Shown here piece by piece: positions 36,895-49,293 of a stretch of 64,000 nt of DNA; the stretch's first letter is position 1; each line of letters opens with the position of its first letter. Position numbers and translations under genes: made by a program. The stretch is from Glandiceps talaboti (taxonomy: Eukaryota; Hemichordata; Enteropneusta; Spengelidae): assembly GCF_964340395.1 (NCBI RefSeq), contig NC_135556.1, forward strand, positions 14,745,410 to 14,809,409. The letters are read 5' to 3'. The notes beneath the pieces were generated by a model that did not search any database, was not told the origin of the DNA, and saw nothing but the letters and a program-made list of their open reading frames with translations.

Positions 36895-37291
36895 TCTTCC
36901 ATTGTTAGATTGACAAGATTCGTGAGAAATTGTTATCTGTGCTACCATCTGATCCATTTGTAAACTCGGGTTTTCGTCTGGGCTCTTTTGAACCAGTTTC
37001 TATCGAGTTTGTTGAGAAACTTATTAGTTTGTTACCCGCTAAATCTTCGAATCAGGACCCCATACCAACAGTATTGATAAACAGTGTTTACAACAAGTGT
37101 CCCCAGCAATTACACATATCATTCTGGTCTTGACAAAAATACTTTGGGAAATTATATAGACCTGTTTCGAATATACCTTTCATCTCTAAGTTGATCGAAA
37201 AATCTGCTTTAATTCAAATTAATTTTTACCTCCCGTAAGGGTACGGAAGGTATTAAAAGGGGAAGGTGTGTCTGTGTGTGCGTATGTCTGT

Positions 37292-37367
<76 letters not shown>

Positions 37368-38510
37368 GTCATCATTTTCTAAAAATCGGCTGACTCAATT
37401 GTAATGAAATTTGGGATATATAATCTTTAGGGTAATAGCTAGACCTGATTAGGTTTTGAGCCAGATCTGTTAATGTTTAATTAGAGAAATTTGCATATTA
37501 ATGAAATCAACTAATTACGCAATATCTTAAGACTGCAATTTCAATATAATTTAGTATATTCGTTCAACATAACAACATATATTTGTCCTATAAAATTCGT
37601 TGATGTTTCTTACGGCGTTAATGAATAATTTGCATAATTAATTATTTTTGGTAATTAGGATATATCTTAAGAATACATACTTCAAATTCAACATAATTTA
37701 GTACATACGTTAACCATAAGAAAACACATATGTCCTATCAAGTTTGTTGATGCACCGTACAGTGTTAATGAATAATTTGCATAATTAATGATTTCGGTAG
37801 GCTATATCTTAAGAATACATACTTCAATTCCAATATAATTCAGTACACACGTTAACCATAACAACCACATATGTCCTGTAAAGCTTGTTGGTGTACCTTT
37901 CAGTCTTAATGAATAATTTGCATAATTAATGATTCTTGGTAATTAGGCTATATCTTACGACTGCATACTTCAATGTCAATACAATTCAATACATACATTA
38001 ACCATAACAAATTGTGTATATCCTATAAAGTTAGTTGATGTACCTTACATTGTTAATGAATAATTTTTCTTTTATATAGCTTAGTTTCAATGAAAATTTT
38101 GCATAACTAATGATTTTAGGTAACTAGGTTGTATCTTAAAAATGCAAGCTTCAAATTTCGTATAATATGATACGTACATCATAATAATACGCACCTGTCC
38201 TATGAAGTTTGTTGCTACAACTTTTTCCTTTAATGAGTATTTTGAATAATGAATGATATTTAGTAATTAAGCAGTATCATAGACTCTTACATACATTAAC
38301 CTAAGAAAGCACGCTTGTCCAAAAAACAAAGCCTGTTACCACAGTGTTTTAGTTTAATGAGTTATTTACATAATTAGTGATTCCCTTACGGGAGGCATTC
38401 AGTTTAAATCTGGTTATATATGTTGTAATGATCTGTACGCTAAATGTCAGTCGGCCTACCGAGAAGACCACAGTACTGAAACTGCGCTCATTCTGAAAGA
38501 CGCTAGTTAA
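36895..38510 (+). mobile_element. LINE reverse-transcriptase fragment, split by a later insertion
   Basis: The left part (36895-37228) encodes LPSDPFVNSGFRLGSF and ISLLPAKSSNQDPIPTVLIN, then after a frame break YRPVSNIPFISKLIEK, the RT finger motif of Jockey/CR1/RTE-type LINEs. The right part (38396-38507) resumes with CQSAYREDHSTETALILKDA, the next conserved RT block, and then meets a stop. The TIR element 37229-38395 lies between them, so the LINE was whole here when that element inserted. At least one frameshift, no palm (YADD) domain downstream: 3' truncated and dead. Confidence 0.8.
37229..38395. mobile_element. Non-autonomous TIR element with internal tandem modules
   Basis: The ends CCTCCCGTAAGGG (37229-37241) and CCCTTACGGGAGG (38383-38395) are perfect 13-bp inverted repeats; the left end is itself a small hairpin with TACGGAAGG. 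After a (TG)n-(TGTC)n tract (37297-37372), about six diverged modules of 140-150 bp follow, each with AATGAATAATTTGCATAATT, a TATATCTTAAGAATACATAC-like segment and TGTCCTATAAAGTTTGTTG. No transposase. A diverged partial copy lies inverted at 43500-43680. Confidence 0.75.
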
Positions 38511-38613
38511 TTTTGAAATCTGTGTGACTGGGGACTGGCAAATAGCAATAACAGAGCCAATCAGTGGCCAGTGGCCAGTCCCCATTCAATGAGGTTACAT
38601 GTTAAATAGTCAA

Positions 38614-39666
38614 ATGAAAATCATACCTACTTGTAGTGATGATGTTGAATGGGATGAATCACCGACTTTCTATGGTGAGTTAACAACATTCCTTCTAAGA
38701 GCATTCTTAAAGGAAAAATAATCTGTGAAACTATGTGCTAAATTTCCTAAAAATAAAATCATGTATAAATAACCCAACTTGGTTGTCACATTGTTCATAT
38801 ATGTTCAAAATATTTAGAAGTTTAAACAGAGGTTCACTTGGTGTCTGAAACAGACTAAAAGTTACAACTCTAACCATTTTTTTCAAAAGCTTGTGAACAG
38901 GTAGTAAAGCCGTGGGGTAGGTGCTGCCCCATACTTCTAGACAGTATGAGATTTGGGGAAGAATAAGTGATTTGTACAGTAAAACCAAGATGTGTTTTGG
39001 AACAAAGTGGCGAAGTTTAGCAATAAGACCAATTTTTTGGATTATCTAGCACACACGTTTGTTCCATGTTAAGTGACTGTCAATCTTAATTCCTAAATGT
39101 GTAACATGATCTACCTCATTTATATTTTTAGTGTTGATTTGAATTGTCCAACACCTCTTGAAAGACTTTTGATGGTTTTAGCTTGACTAATATACTAAAC
39201 TTATTAGCAGAACATTAGAATTTCCTTCTTCAATGTTCATATTATCTGCACTTGAAAACTGTGGAAAAAGTTAGAAACAGTCAAATTTTCAACATAAACT
39301 TTTAATAACACATTCTAAATCTTTCCTAAAATTAGCATATTGGCAATGTCTGCTACATGTGAAACAGAAGACAATATTAACAGTTAACAGAGAAAAATTA
39401 AATAAGTTTTTTGCACATACTTTTCAACTTTGCATGAATATACTATTACTTGTAAATATAAAGATAAATAAATAAACTTTGACATAACTCTCAATATAAA
39501 GTTACCCGAAAGATATATGGCAGGAATGAGGTAGTGAACTGAAAGAATATAGTCTTAATAAACATTTTCATAAAGTAGTGTTTGCACAAACTGTGGAATT
39601 TTTTCGGAATGCTTAAAACATATTTCTGTAAAACATATCTGAATATATAAATATTTGAAGCAGCAC

Positions 39667-39760
<94 letters not shown>

Positions 39761-40029
39761 ACAAACATACTCATTAAAAAAATTAACAAATAAATTATTA
39801 ATTAATAGACAAAGTTGAGACTGTAAGATGCCACTATTATCAATCTAAAGAAAGTGAGAGTGATTTGTCATCTTATGACAGTGACAGTGAGAATGATGAT
39901 ACAGCTAGTTCCAACTCTGATGAAGTTGAAGGAGAAATTGGGTCTGATGATGATGATGATGATGACAATGCCATGTTTATATACACAAGATCTGGAAGGA
40001 GAGCTACCACTTGGAACTCAAAAATTTAA
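38614..40029 (+). CDS. Candidate small acidic protein gene, two exons, 93 residues
   Basis: Exon 38614-38674 (MKIIPTCSDDVEWDESPTFY plus one base) ends before GTGAGT; exon 39809-40029 follows AATTAATAG, keeps phase, and reads DKVETVRCHYYQSKESESDL, a Ser/Asp/Glu-rich stretch with seven consecutive Asp, FIYTRSGRRATTWNSKI and TAA. AATAAA at 40029-40034 overlaps the stop. A TRSGR-type tail is common at the C-termini of retroelement polyproteins, so an element relic is as likely as a host gene. The intron contains a minus-strand LINE fragment and a (TAA)n tract. If it is a host gene, earlier exons may be missing. Confidence 0.33.
38700..39260 (-). mobile_element. LINE RT C-terminal fragment
   Basis: Minus-strand frames encode INEVDHVTHLGIKIDSHLTW, then LLYKSLILPQISYCLEVWGS and RVVTFSLFQTPSEPLFKLLN, the thumb and post-RT region of Jockey/CR1-type LINEs. 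Interrupted by stops and at least one frameshift. Confidence 0.8.
39667..39758. repeat. (TAA)n microsatellite
   Basis: About 30 uninterrupted TAA units, next to the splice acceptor of the acidic exon. It could be the A-rich tail of an old retroposon. Confidence 0.97.
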
Positions 40030-40974
40030 ATAAACACATTCTGAGACTTTGTTTAAAATCCTGCATTCACCTTTGTAATCTAACATCAAAACCAGTCCAA
40101 TAATCAGGCTCTTACAAGGTAAATGTATTAACGGGTTCATTAAGATATACAATTACTATGATAATAGGGCCATCTTAATTATCATTACCACTAATATATA
40201 TCACTTGATTCCTATTCTGTTAGATGAAATGTGGCTGGCATTTTTGAATCATACATTTATTTTCTTTTGACATTATATTGAACTGATTTACATCAAACAA
40301 GAACGGGATACATGGCAATGCATTTTATTAAGAGTTTTTTCAGTGTTATTTAGACCAATTTGATTTCTTTTAGCACACATTTAGGAAACTGAACTGGAAC
40401 AATACAGTATAAAACTCTCTTTAGATAACATGTACATCACAATATTTGCAAATACCACTAAAATGACATTCAACTGTAACACTACTAGTATAATGTACTA
40501 ATACAATATTGAACAGAACACAAAGACCCAGTTGGTCTGCTTATCATTTTTACAAGAGTTATTCAAAGTGTAATTCATTTACAAGTATATGTTGTTTTTT
40601 GGAAAGGCAATGCACTGGTTAACATAATATTTTGTTTTAACTGGTGTTTGTGTATATGATATATATATATACACACACAATATACTAATTGATTATATAT
40701 ATAATGGACAAAGTTGGTATTAAGTGTATTATGTACAGTTTTGTACTTAGTATGGAATGTTAACGCACAGGAAGAGTATTCCAAAAAAAATTTAATCGGG
40801 TGGGGGGTACTTGAAAATTTATTCGGGTGGGGGGGGGGGTACTTGAAATATTTGGGCCTTTGGCAGGGGGTACTTGAAAAATTTTGGAATATGGCAGGGG
40901 GTACGGTACTTGAAAATAAATTAGGGTTTTACAAAAAATCTCCCCTCCCCCAACAAGTTTTTGTGAAAGCAGCC

Positions 40975-41460
40975 TTGGTTAAATAACTTTTGAACCGTTT
41001 GAGAGGGGTACCCCTAAGGCCATATTGACTAAGATTTTCTAAAAGGATGGTGTGATCGATTTTATCAAAAGCCTTAGATGTCAAGATAAATGCCTAACAC
41101 CACATTACCTTCATCAACTCTTTGTAATATTTCTAGTTTTGTGCTATAATTTTTCCCTGAAACCATATCGGTGAGAATAAATCAGTGAATTTTGTCTAAA
41201 AAAGAAATAAGCTGTCTGTAAACCACTTTTTCGAAAATCTTATTAAGTATGAAAATAGGCCGATAATTACCTGCATCATAAGGAGAACCATTTAAAAAAA
41301 CAACAACAAAAAAAACCCCGGGAATTACTCTAGCTATAGTGAATGGGTCTGGAAAAATACCTTCTTGAAACTGCATAGCATTGCTCTGGTTCAAGAGCTC
41401 ATTGATAACTTTCCAGGATTTGGTAGTATCGTTATGACAATCTCTAATTTTCTAACGATA
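40975..41460 (-). mobile_element. LINE RT N-terminal fragment
   Basis: The minus strand encodes SPYDAGNYRPIFILNKIFEK, VVYRQLISFLDKIH, then in other frames FDKIDHTILLENLSQYGLRG and LKRFKSYLTK, the finger and palm-entry blocks of a LINE RT. It is collinear with the C-terminal fragment at 38700-39260, 1.7 kb further along the minus strand, with the YADD region absent between them. Several stops and frameshifts. Confidence 0.8.
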
Positions 41461-42007
41461 ATATAATTTTTTTTGACTCTCTGAGCAATCTTGTCAGAAT
41501 GATTCTGTATGTCAAAATTTTTGGTCACTAATTTGCGATAAAGCCTGTGTTTAGCATAATACAAGGGAGGAAAGACATTTTTTTTCTTAAGGCAAGCGTT
41601 GATATAGGCATATTATAATCCGATATATATTTCGTTATTTTAGTAATTGTCATAACCATGTAATGGCTAATGCTATATAAACTTCTTACAAACCGGAAGT
41701 GTCGGAGTCGAGTAGTCACATGAGTCATCCATGAAAGCCGTGTGCGCAACAATGAGCATGCGCATCATATGAAGGAAAGTATGGCGAGTGCTCCGGCGCG
41801 GTGTTGACCGAAGATGGCTGAGTAAAACTTTGTTTGACGAATCAGGACAAGCCGCGAACCGGTCAGGACATACTTTAGTTCCTGACGGATCGTATACTCC
41901 TACGTTATTTCCATACAATTCGTCAGGACGAAGAAGTAAACATAGCGAAGACGTGTCGGAGTCCTCGTTAGTCGTAGCGCAGGTTTTGATAACATTGGGA
42001 GGATCAT

Positions 42008-42137
42008 ACATGATCATAGTCCTGCTTGCATACGGAGGAATTCGGGACTCGATTCTGACAATTGTCCCTCCCCTCCTTAGAGTCAAGTCAGTAATACAGA
42101 CTCGTGTACCGTCATGTAAGCAGGACTAACATGATCA
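42008..42137. mobile_element. Fold-back MITE with 9-bp target duplication, copy 2
   Basis: Element 42017-42128 (112 bp) begins TAGTCCTGCTTGCATACG and ends CATGTAAGCAGGACTA. ACATGATCA flanks it on both sides. It lies 190 bp upstream of the start codon of the zinc-finger/protease gene, inside its promoter or 5' untranslated region. Confidence 0.82.
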
Positions 42138-42320
42138 TAGGAACTTCACGAGCGTCTGTGCTGTGGTATTGGTAAGGTGAAGTGACTGTGTTCTTATACA
42201 GTTGTTCCAAGGAGATATATACAATACAAACGGACGCGTAAGATGTTATAAACATGTATTCCACAGAAATGTGTCAGTGTGTTGTACAGTAGCAGTGTCG
42301 TATTTAAAGAGACTATTGTG

Positions 42321-44548
42321 ATGAAGGTAGAACAACGGCAGCAGCCTAATCAGGTAAGTTACTGTAGCTAAAGTCAAAGCCAATGTCACAAATTCACAAT
42401 GTCCACATACCAACATTCACAAGTACTACACAATTTACATGTACAACCATTAATTTACCAGTACACGACCAACTTACTTGCTAATCATATGGAGTCCACA
42501 AATTTTAGGGCCCATTCTATTTCTGTTCATTGTATATAAATGATATTGTACACTCAACAAACTGTCTTGATTTGTAGACTTTTTGCTGATGACACAAACT
42601 TGTTTAAATTTCTTGACTATACAGTTAAACTTGATTCTATTGATATTGACTTCCAGAGGGTGTGTAAATGGTGCAATGCAAATAAGTTAACTATACACTC
42701 CAATAAGACAAATTACATTGTACATGCTAATTAAGTCATCCAGGAAAGTTGTGCATATTATGGGTAAGCTGAGTGTAGAGGGATCTCCGGTAGAAGGCGT
42801 TCTATCAACTATAGACTACTATTTAGGAGTCTCCATAGACCAACACATGAATTGGAAAACTCATATTGAAAATTTAAACAAATCAATCGCTCCATTAGTA
42901 GGCATTATTTCCAAATTTGCCATTTTGTTCCAAGATCAATTCTCGTCCTCCATTTCAATTCTATGATACTACCACATATTTGCTACTGCTTTGAGATTTG
43001 GGGAATACATATTTATCTTTTCTACTACCCATATTCAAAATACAAAAAAAGATAGTGCACCTGATCATGTTTTTGGGTCTCCATTGCATCACCACTCCCC
43101 TTTCACATTTTAGACATCTACAAGCAATGTAAATTAAACACATATTTACTTATTTTTGACTTAAAGAATAATGACTTTGTACATGATAATTAATCACTAC
43201 CTTGATGAATTGCCCCACAACTACCCAACGCAGCCTGCCATGATCGACAGTTTCTATATTCCAAAAGTAAACCTCTCTATAATACGCCACAATGAATCAT
43301 TGGAACTCTGTGCCTGACTCTTTGAAAAAAACTAGTAATAGAGCCGACTTTAAACTGCATTTGAACTGACATTTTTTTTTTTCAAATTGATTTGTCTATT
43401 GTTTCTATTCTCACTTTATTTTTATTTTTCTCAAATGAATTCTTATTAATTATCACAAATTTATGTACCAAATTATATTGAATTTTGAACCATTAATTGC
43501 ATAAATAGCTCATTAATATTCATGTTATGTTTACCAAAACCTAATCAGTTCTAGCCATTACCCAAAAGACTATCTGCACCCAAGTTCATTTGAATTGAGC
43601 CAGTCATTTTTGAGAAAATGATGATACAGACACAGCTACTTTTCATCACTATGAAATAACCTTCCTTATCGAAGGTAAAAATGGTACATCATTTACATAT
43701 TGGTTGTCCTACTGCACACTTGTATGCACTATTTTTGTCAATAATGTTTGCATGCAAAATGAGTCTTAAAAGTATGTTGTTTTATTTTCATCTTTAAAGC
43801 ACTCGTCAATCCTCCAAGGAGACGATGTAGAGTCTATTCTGTCTAGGATACCTGAAGATGGTAAATCCCATTGTGAGCTGTGTCTTCCAAAATTTTATAA
43901 ACCAGCCTACAGATGTAAAATAAAAGGACATCTTCAAAAATACCATATACGCAATGGCATTAAAATAGCAGGACCTACACCAGATGGCTTTAGTAAGTAC
44001 CTAAATGTATATTGTCTTTGTCTCTGTGTGCATATATTTTTCAAAGCACAACTCCAACAAGTAAACTTGGTAAAATTTCAAACCAGAGCCCAATTGTTTT
44101 TTTAAATTCACCATATTACTCCAGTACCACACTGACCTATGTGTGTGATAACTGCAAGACGTTTTCCACAGTACCCAGCAGTAGGAGAAGTAGCCTTGCT
44201 AGGTGTGTACAGTATACCCACTTATCGTATATCATAGACCTTACACGATTAGGGTCTATGGGTATATATATCCATGTAAGTCCATGATGTCACTTATTAG
44301 TTGTCTATGAATAAATTATATTTAGACATCAACAACATTCTATACTATTATGGTTCCAATGAACCTTTTTGCATGTTTATTACATGGCGGGGGGGGGGGG
44401 GGGTTAATAAGACAGGGCATAAATGAAAATGTTAACATTCATTACCACAAGAAAAGGTTTTCTTATAATTCTCTCAATGCAATAACAGCAAATACCCCAG
44501 TAATCACATTGCTATAGTCATATTAAAAGTGTGGGTCTGTCAATCAGG

Positions 44549-44617
<69 letters not shown>

Positions 44618-47600
44618 TGTAATGTAATGTAAAAACTTCAGACATTTGCAATTGTTTTTGATGAGGACATTTTACAATTATTGTCAAATATGTACTGTGA
44701 AGTATGCATGATACTTATATCATGGTATAAGTATTTCATCATGGGATTTTAAAGTTATTACCAATACCAAAATTAATCTAACACCTTCTCTCCCCCCCCC
44801 CCACACACACACACACTTTGATTCTTGTATATGACACACTGAAAACTTAATTTTCTTTTTCGATAGGGTTTGAATATTCAGTACTTCCATGTCGTCTGGC
44901 ATGTATCAGTTCACAAGACAGATGTCACTGGCATTGTCCCTACTGTGATACAACAATATGCAGGACAAGGGACTTCAAGAAACATATTGAAAAGATTCAT
45001 AAGAAGAAAATCTTGTCAAAGCAGGATTACACTGGAGGTAAAACTTCAATCTTTTTATTTTACACAAAATGTACTTAAAGCGGCACATGCTGAGTTTATA
45101 AGCATTTTACTCAAGTTAAAATACTTACATAAGACCTTACATTAAACTATTTTAAAATACTTTTAATATCAATGCATGCCTTCTATAACATTACAATTGT
45201 CTTCTAACATTGTTAAAGCAGTTCCTGGTATAGTAGGGAGTTCTTGAACATTTTTGATACATATGATAAATTATGTCATCAGATCATAAATTATATCTTG
45301 ATACTAGGTTTGAGTTCAGTTAATTGAAAGTGGTGGCTAAGTTTGGTTCAGTAAGAACAATACTTCAAGTAACTCATAAATTAGTCTTGCTGCTAGACGT
45401 TCAAGCTTTCTTGCGATACTATAAGCGAATGAAGTTCGCAGTGAGGGCTTGCCCAAACAGTCTAGCAAATGTCATTTTCAGACCGGACATTCCACTGAGA
45501 TTACATTGAGCGGTGGGTTGGGCCATCTATGCATATATATACTTTAATATATTCAATCTCTGCATGCAGGTGTTGACAAACACATTTACGTCATTACTAT
45601 GTCTTATCGGTTTATGGTAATTGTGTTTGATGAGTGTGTAGACGTTGTCATTCACACATTTTAGTTAACGCATTGGTGGTTATTTTTACAAGCCCCTCCT
45701 TAAGATGAATATGCATGAAAAATTAGCTATTGTCCTCAGTTTGTGCTTGTCGCTAATACGGTTCTCTGATTGGCAGTTATTTATATCCTGATGACATTTG
45801 CTAGACCTTGGATGTTCCATCCTCGATAGCGATGTTCGGTCGTGTGTCATATTCTATCGGAAGAACATCCGAGGTCTAGCAGATAGACTACTTATAAATA
45901 TGCAGCATAAACTATGCTTACAAATGTGTAAACTCAGCTTGTGCCACTTTATGGATATATTCTGTTATATGATATAGTGATGTACAGTAGAGGAACACAT
46001 CATAGATTAATCATTATGTTGAACATTATATACATGTTGACAGATCACCAGGGTAACAGCATACATCTGTTTCCTTTAGGGACTATGGGTCACCCCAACA
46101 CAGACTGTTTCCTGAGGGTAAAGCCCCAAGGGAAACAGTCTGTGTTGGGGTGATCCACAGGCATGAGGGAAACTGATGTATGTTGCACGAGCACAATCAG
46201 TCAACATGTGTTTTGTAACACACCTACTTCATTCTCACTCTCTCAGCACACTGTTCCATACATATAGTTAACACATGGTGGCAGTGACAATAGTTCAGAA
46301 AACAACACAGGAACTTGGAACACTGAACTTCTTTAATAATTACCAAATGTGTTCATTCCAAATCTGTTTTGTAAATTTGTAAAAAAAACATGAAGTTTCT
46401 ATGCCCGTGTGACTCTTAGAGCCAACAGAAGATGCCATGTTCATTTGTTTTGAAAACATGTACACATGTACGTATGACATCATCAGTCAACAGTTGCTAG
46501 AATTGTTGACCAGTAAATGTCATTTGCAGTCAACAGTGCAAAAGTTTTACATACCATGTGACCATGTATTAACAAATCACAACCCAGAAAATGTAGTAGG
46601 TGTGTTACAATGTGGGATATAATTAATCATGTTATATCATTGCAGTGCCATGTACAACACCCGAAGAGGAATGTCCTCAAGCAGATGTAAAAATATCTGA
46701 AAATGTAAGTTGAATTGTTCATCTCTCCCTTCAATACTTGATATTCAACATAACATGATTCCCATTGTAAGGTAATGGGCACTCAATGATGTCAGACCCG
46801 AGGTATAAACCACTAAATTTTAGACATGGAGACTGATAGCAGCTAGATGATAAAATGAGGAGCCAATTAACATTGGCTGTTGATCCAGCACACATCAATA
46901 TTTGCATCACTGAATTCTAAAGTGAAAGCATATGGTATGATTGTGTATTTTCTTAGCATATTCATACTACCTGTAGTTGATTTATGAAATAAACACATAC
47001 ACTTAGTGACACTCATCCAGAGTTTGGTCATTTTGGCCCAAATTCAACTTGTCTCATTCAGTTATGGCATGGATTTTAGTAACACCTTCAGGGCTAGAGT
47101 ATTTCTGGCAATAGGGAACTTGCAAACCTGCCAAATGTGATAATAAATACTAATTCAATTAGCATTGTAAACAATAATGTTACATTTTTTGTAACCACAA
47201 ATAATCAATTCATAGTCACCCTGACCATTGTAGGAGGTTTATTTTATCAGTAGCTCCAGATTAGGTATTGCGATAACCACAGATAATCCCATAGTCCTTT
47301 GCATCTGAGCATGCTCAGTCTGGATTGCAAGTTCCCTATTAATGCATGTGTATGTAATGTACTATTATTTAGGTGAAGCTGAGTGAACAACATTATCATG
47401 AAGATTATCAGAAACTTGAGCATGGTATCAAATTTGAGGACTTTATGGGGTATATTGAAGAAGGTATGTAGATGACATGATAATATGCCTAAATACAATT
47501 TACCTAAAATACAATGTACTAGTATGATAGATTCCCATGATGCATGAGTGCAAATTCAACATACTTACAGTATTTACACAAGTACTTACAGCCAAACTTT

Positions 47601-49258
47601 CATGAGCGTAATGCGTGAAAGTGCAACAGAAAACAGTACAATCGTGCACTTTCATAGATAGATATGAGTGTACAATTATTTGCATGTAGGTATGCAGTAA
47701 TGTTTTCAATATTACACTTTAGTGTAAGTACTTATAGTATGTGATTGTGTACTTGTGCAAATCATCACTGCTATATATATATAATTATGATAAAGTAAAC
47801 GTTTGATAGTGTCCCTCAAATTTACTATATTCTCTTTGCAATACAAGAGATAATTAGACATCAGAAGCGTCTTTTAGCATTTTCAAGAAAAGAAAATGTG
47901 TCATATTTTAATCTTTGTAGCTATAGTAACTGTTATGCTATCAACTTTTTAGTTTGCATCCATTTGAAATCATTAACTTGTAGTATTTGTGTAATCATAT
48001 TCATGATAAATCATTTTGGTCACCAGGAATTTGACACAAGTCATTAGATGTAATCAAAGTATAAATGATATTTTTAAAGGCTGAAAACAATGTTGTTATG
48101 TGACTAGTTAGATCTGCCAATGTGACTTTTTGGAAAAAATCTTTAAATCCAAAACTAATATACAGATTCATCTGAAATTTTGATGGAAATTTTGATGGGA
48201 TGTTTCTGCAAATGAGTAGATGAAGAGTTTTTCGTAATATAATGATCCCAGTAGTTGAAAAATGAAATTCATTCAAAATTGTGTAACTTCAAAACTATTA
48301 GGCACATTGTCCTGATGATTTATGGGGTGTTTCTAGGGATGTTTTCAAGGTCTAAAAATATGAATTTTAGTAAAGAAAATCTTGCACTTGGAAACTAGAT
48401 AGATACGTCTGAAACTTGTCAAAGATATTTCGTGGATTGTTTAGAGGAAGATTTATTCATGACATGTTGATATGCTAATAATATTAATTTTTTTTACTCA
48501 AAAGATGAGAAAGAAGAGTATGCTCCGGACATAGTTGGAAATGTAAGTACAGTGTATATCCTAGTTAGGCCTAAAAAAAATTGTTTGGTTCTGGTTACCC
48601 GCCCCTACCTAGTTTTTCACTGCAGACACTAAACTTTTTTTTACATATTTTAGAAAAAAATAATAAAATCGCGAAAATTGTGAAGTCTCGTGAGAAATAG
48701 TGTATGTGGAAACTGACATCAACTTAAAAAGACAATATAAAACTATTCCTACAATCTGTAATGGCTGTACACCTAATGGGAAGAAACCAATAATACAGAG
48801 ACCATTTGGAAAACAACGGAAAACATTACCTGAACTGGACACTCACACATGAAAAAAAAACCCTACCTACCCCACCTATTCTAAAATTAAGCGTAATTGT
48901 AACCACACTATTTTCTTTAGGCATTATTAAATACTGAAATCCTGTTACTGTTGAACAAGCACAGTTTAGGACTTGACAGTGTTTTTATTGTTCAACCATT
49001 TTGCCACATGTTACATATTCATGTATAGGATGATTCCTGCAAATGATGAAGCTTGTCAAGATGGTCAATTTTTAGAGTGGCCAGCTTCAAATCTGCAGGT
49101 TGCAGGTTTGAACCCCACCTCTGCCATTTGTTTCTGAGTGGCTAACGTCCAGATTTCAACCACGACTGGGCCTCAGTCAACCCAGCTGAACCTTGGGTAA
49201 TAATTGTAAGCTCTTGATGCACAGTATGGGAACTATAGAAAAACTATAGAAAAACTAA

Positions 49259-49293
<35 letters not shown>

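Noticed and set aside
44012-44287. 91-codon frame after exon 2 of the protease gene
   Set aside because: Starts inside the intron after a strong GTAAGT donor and lacks resemblance to the tail of the gene; the model with exon 3 at 44867 keeps phase and adds a canonical finger.
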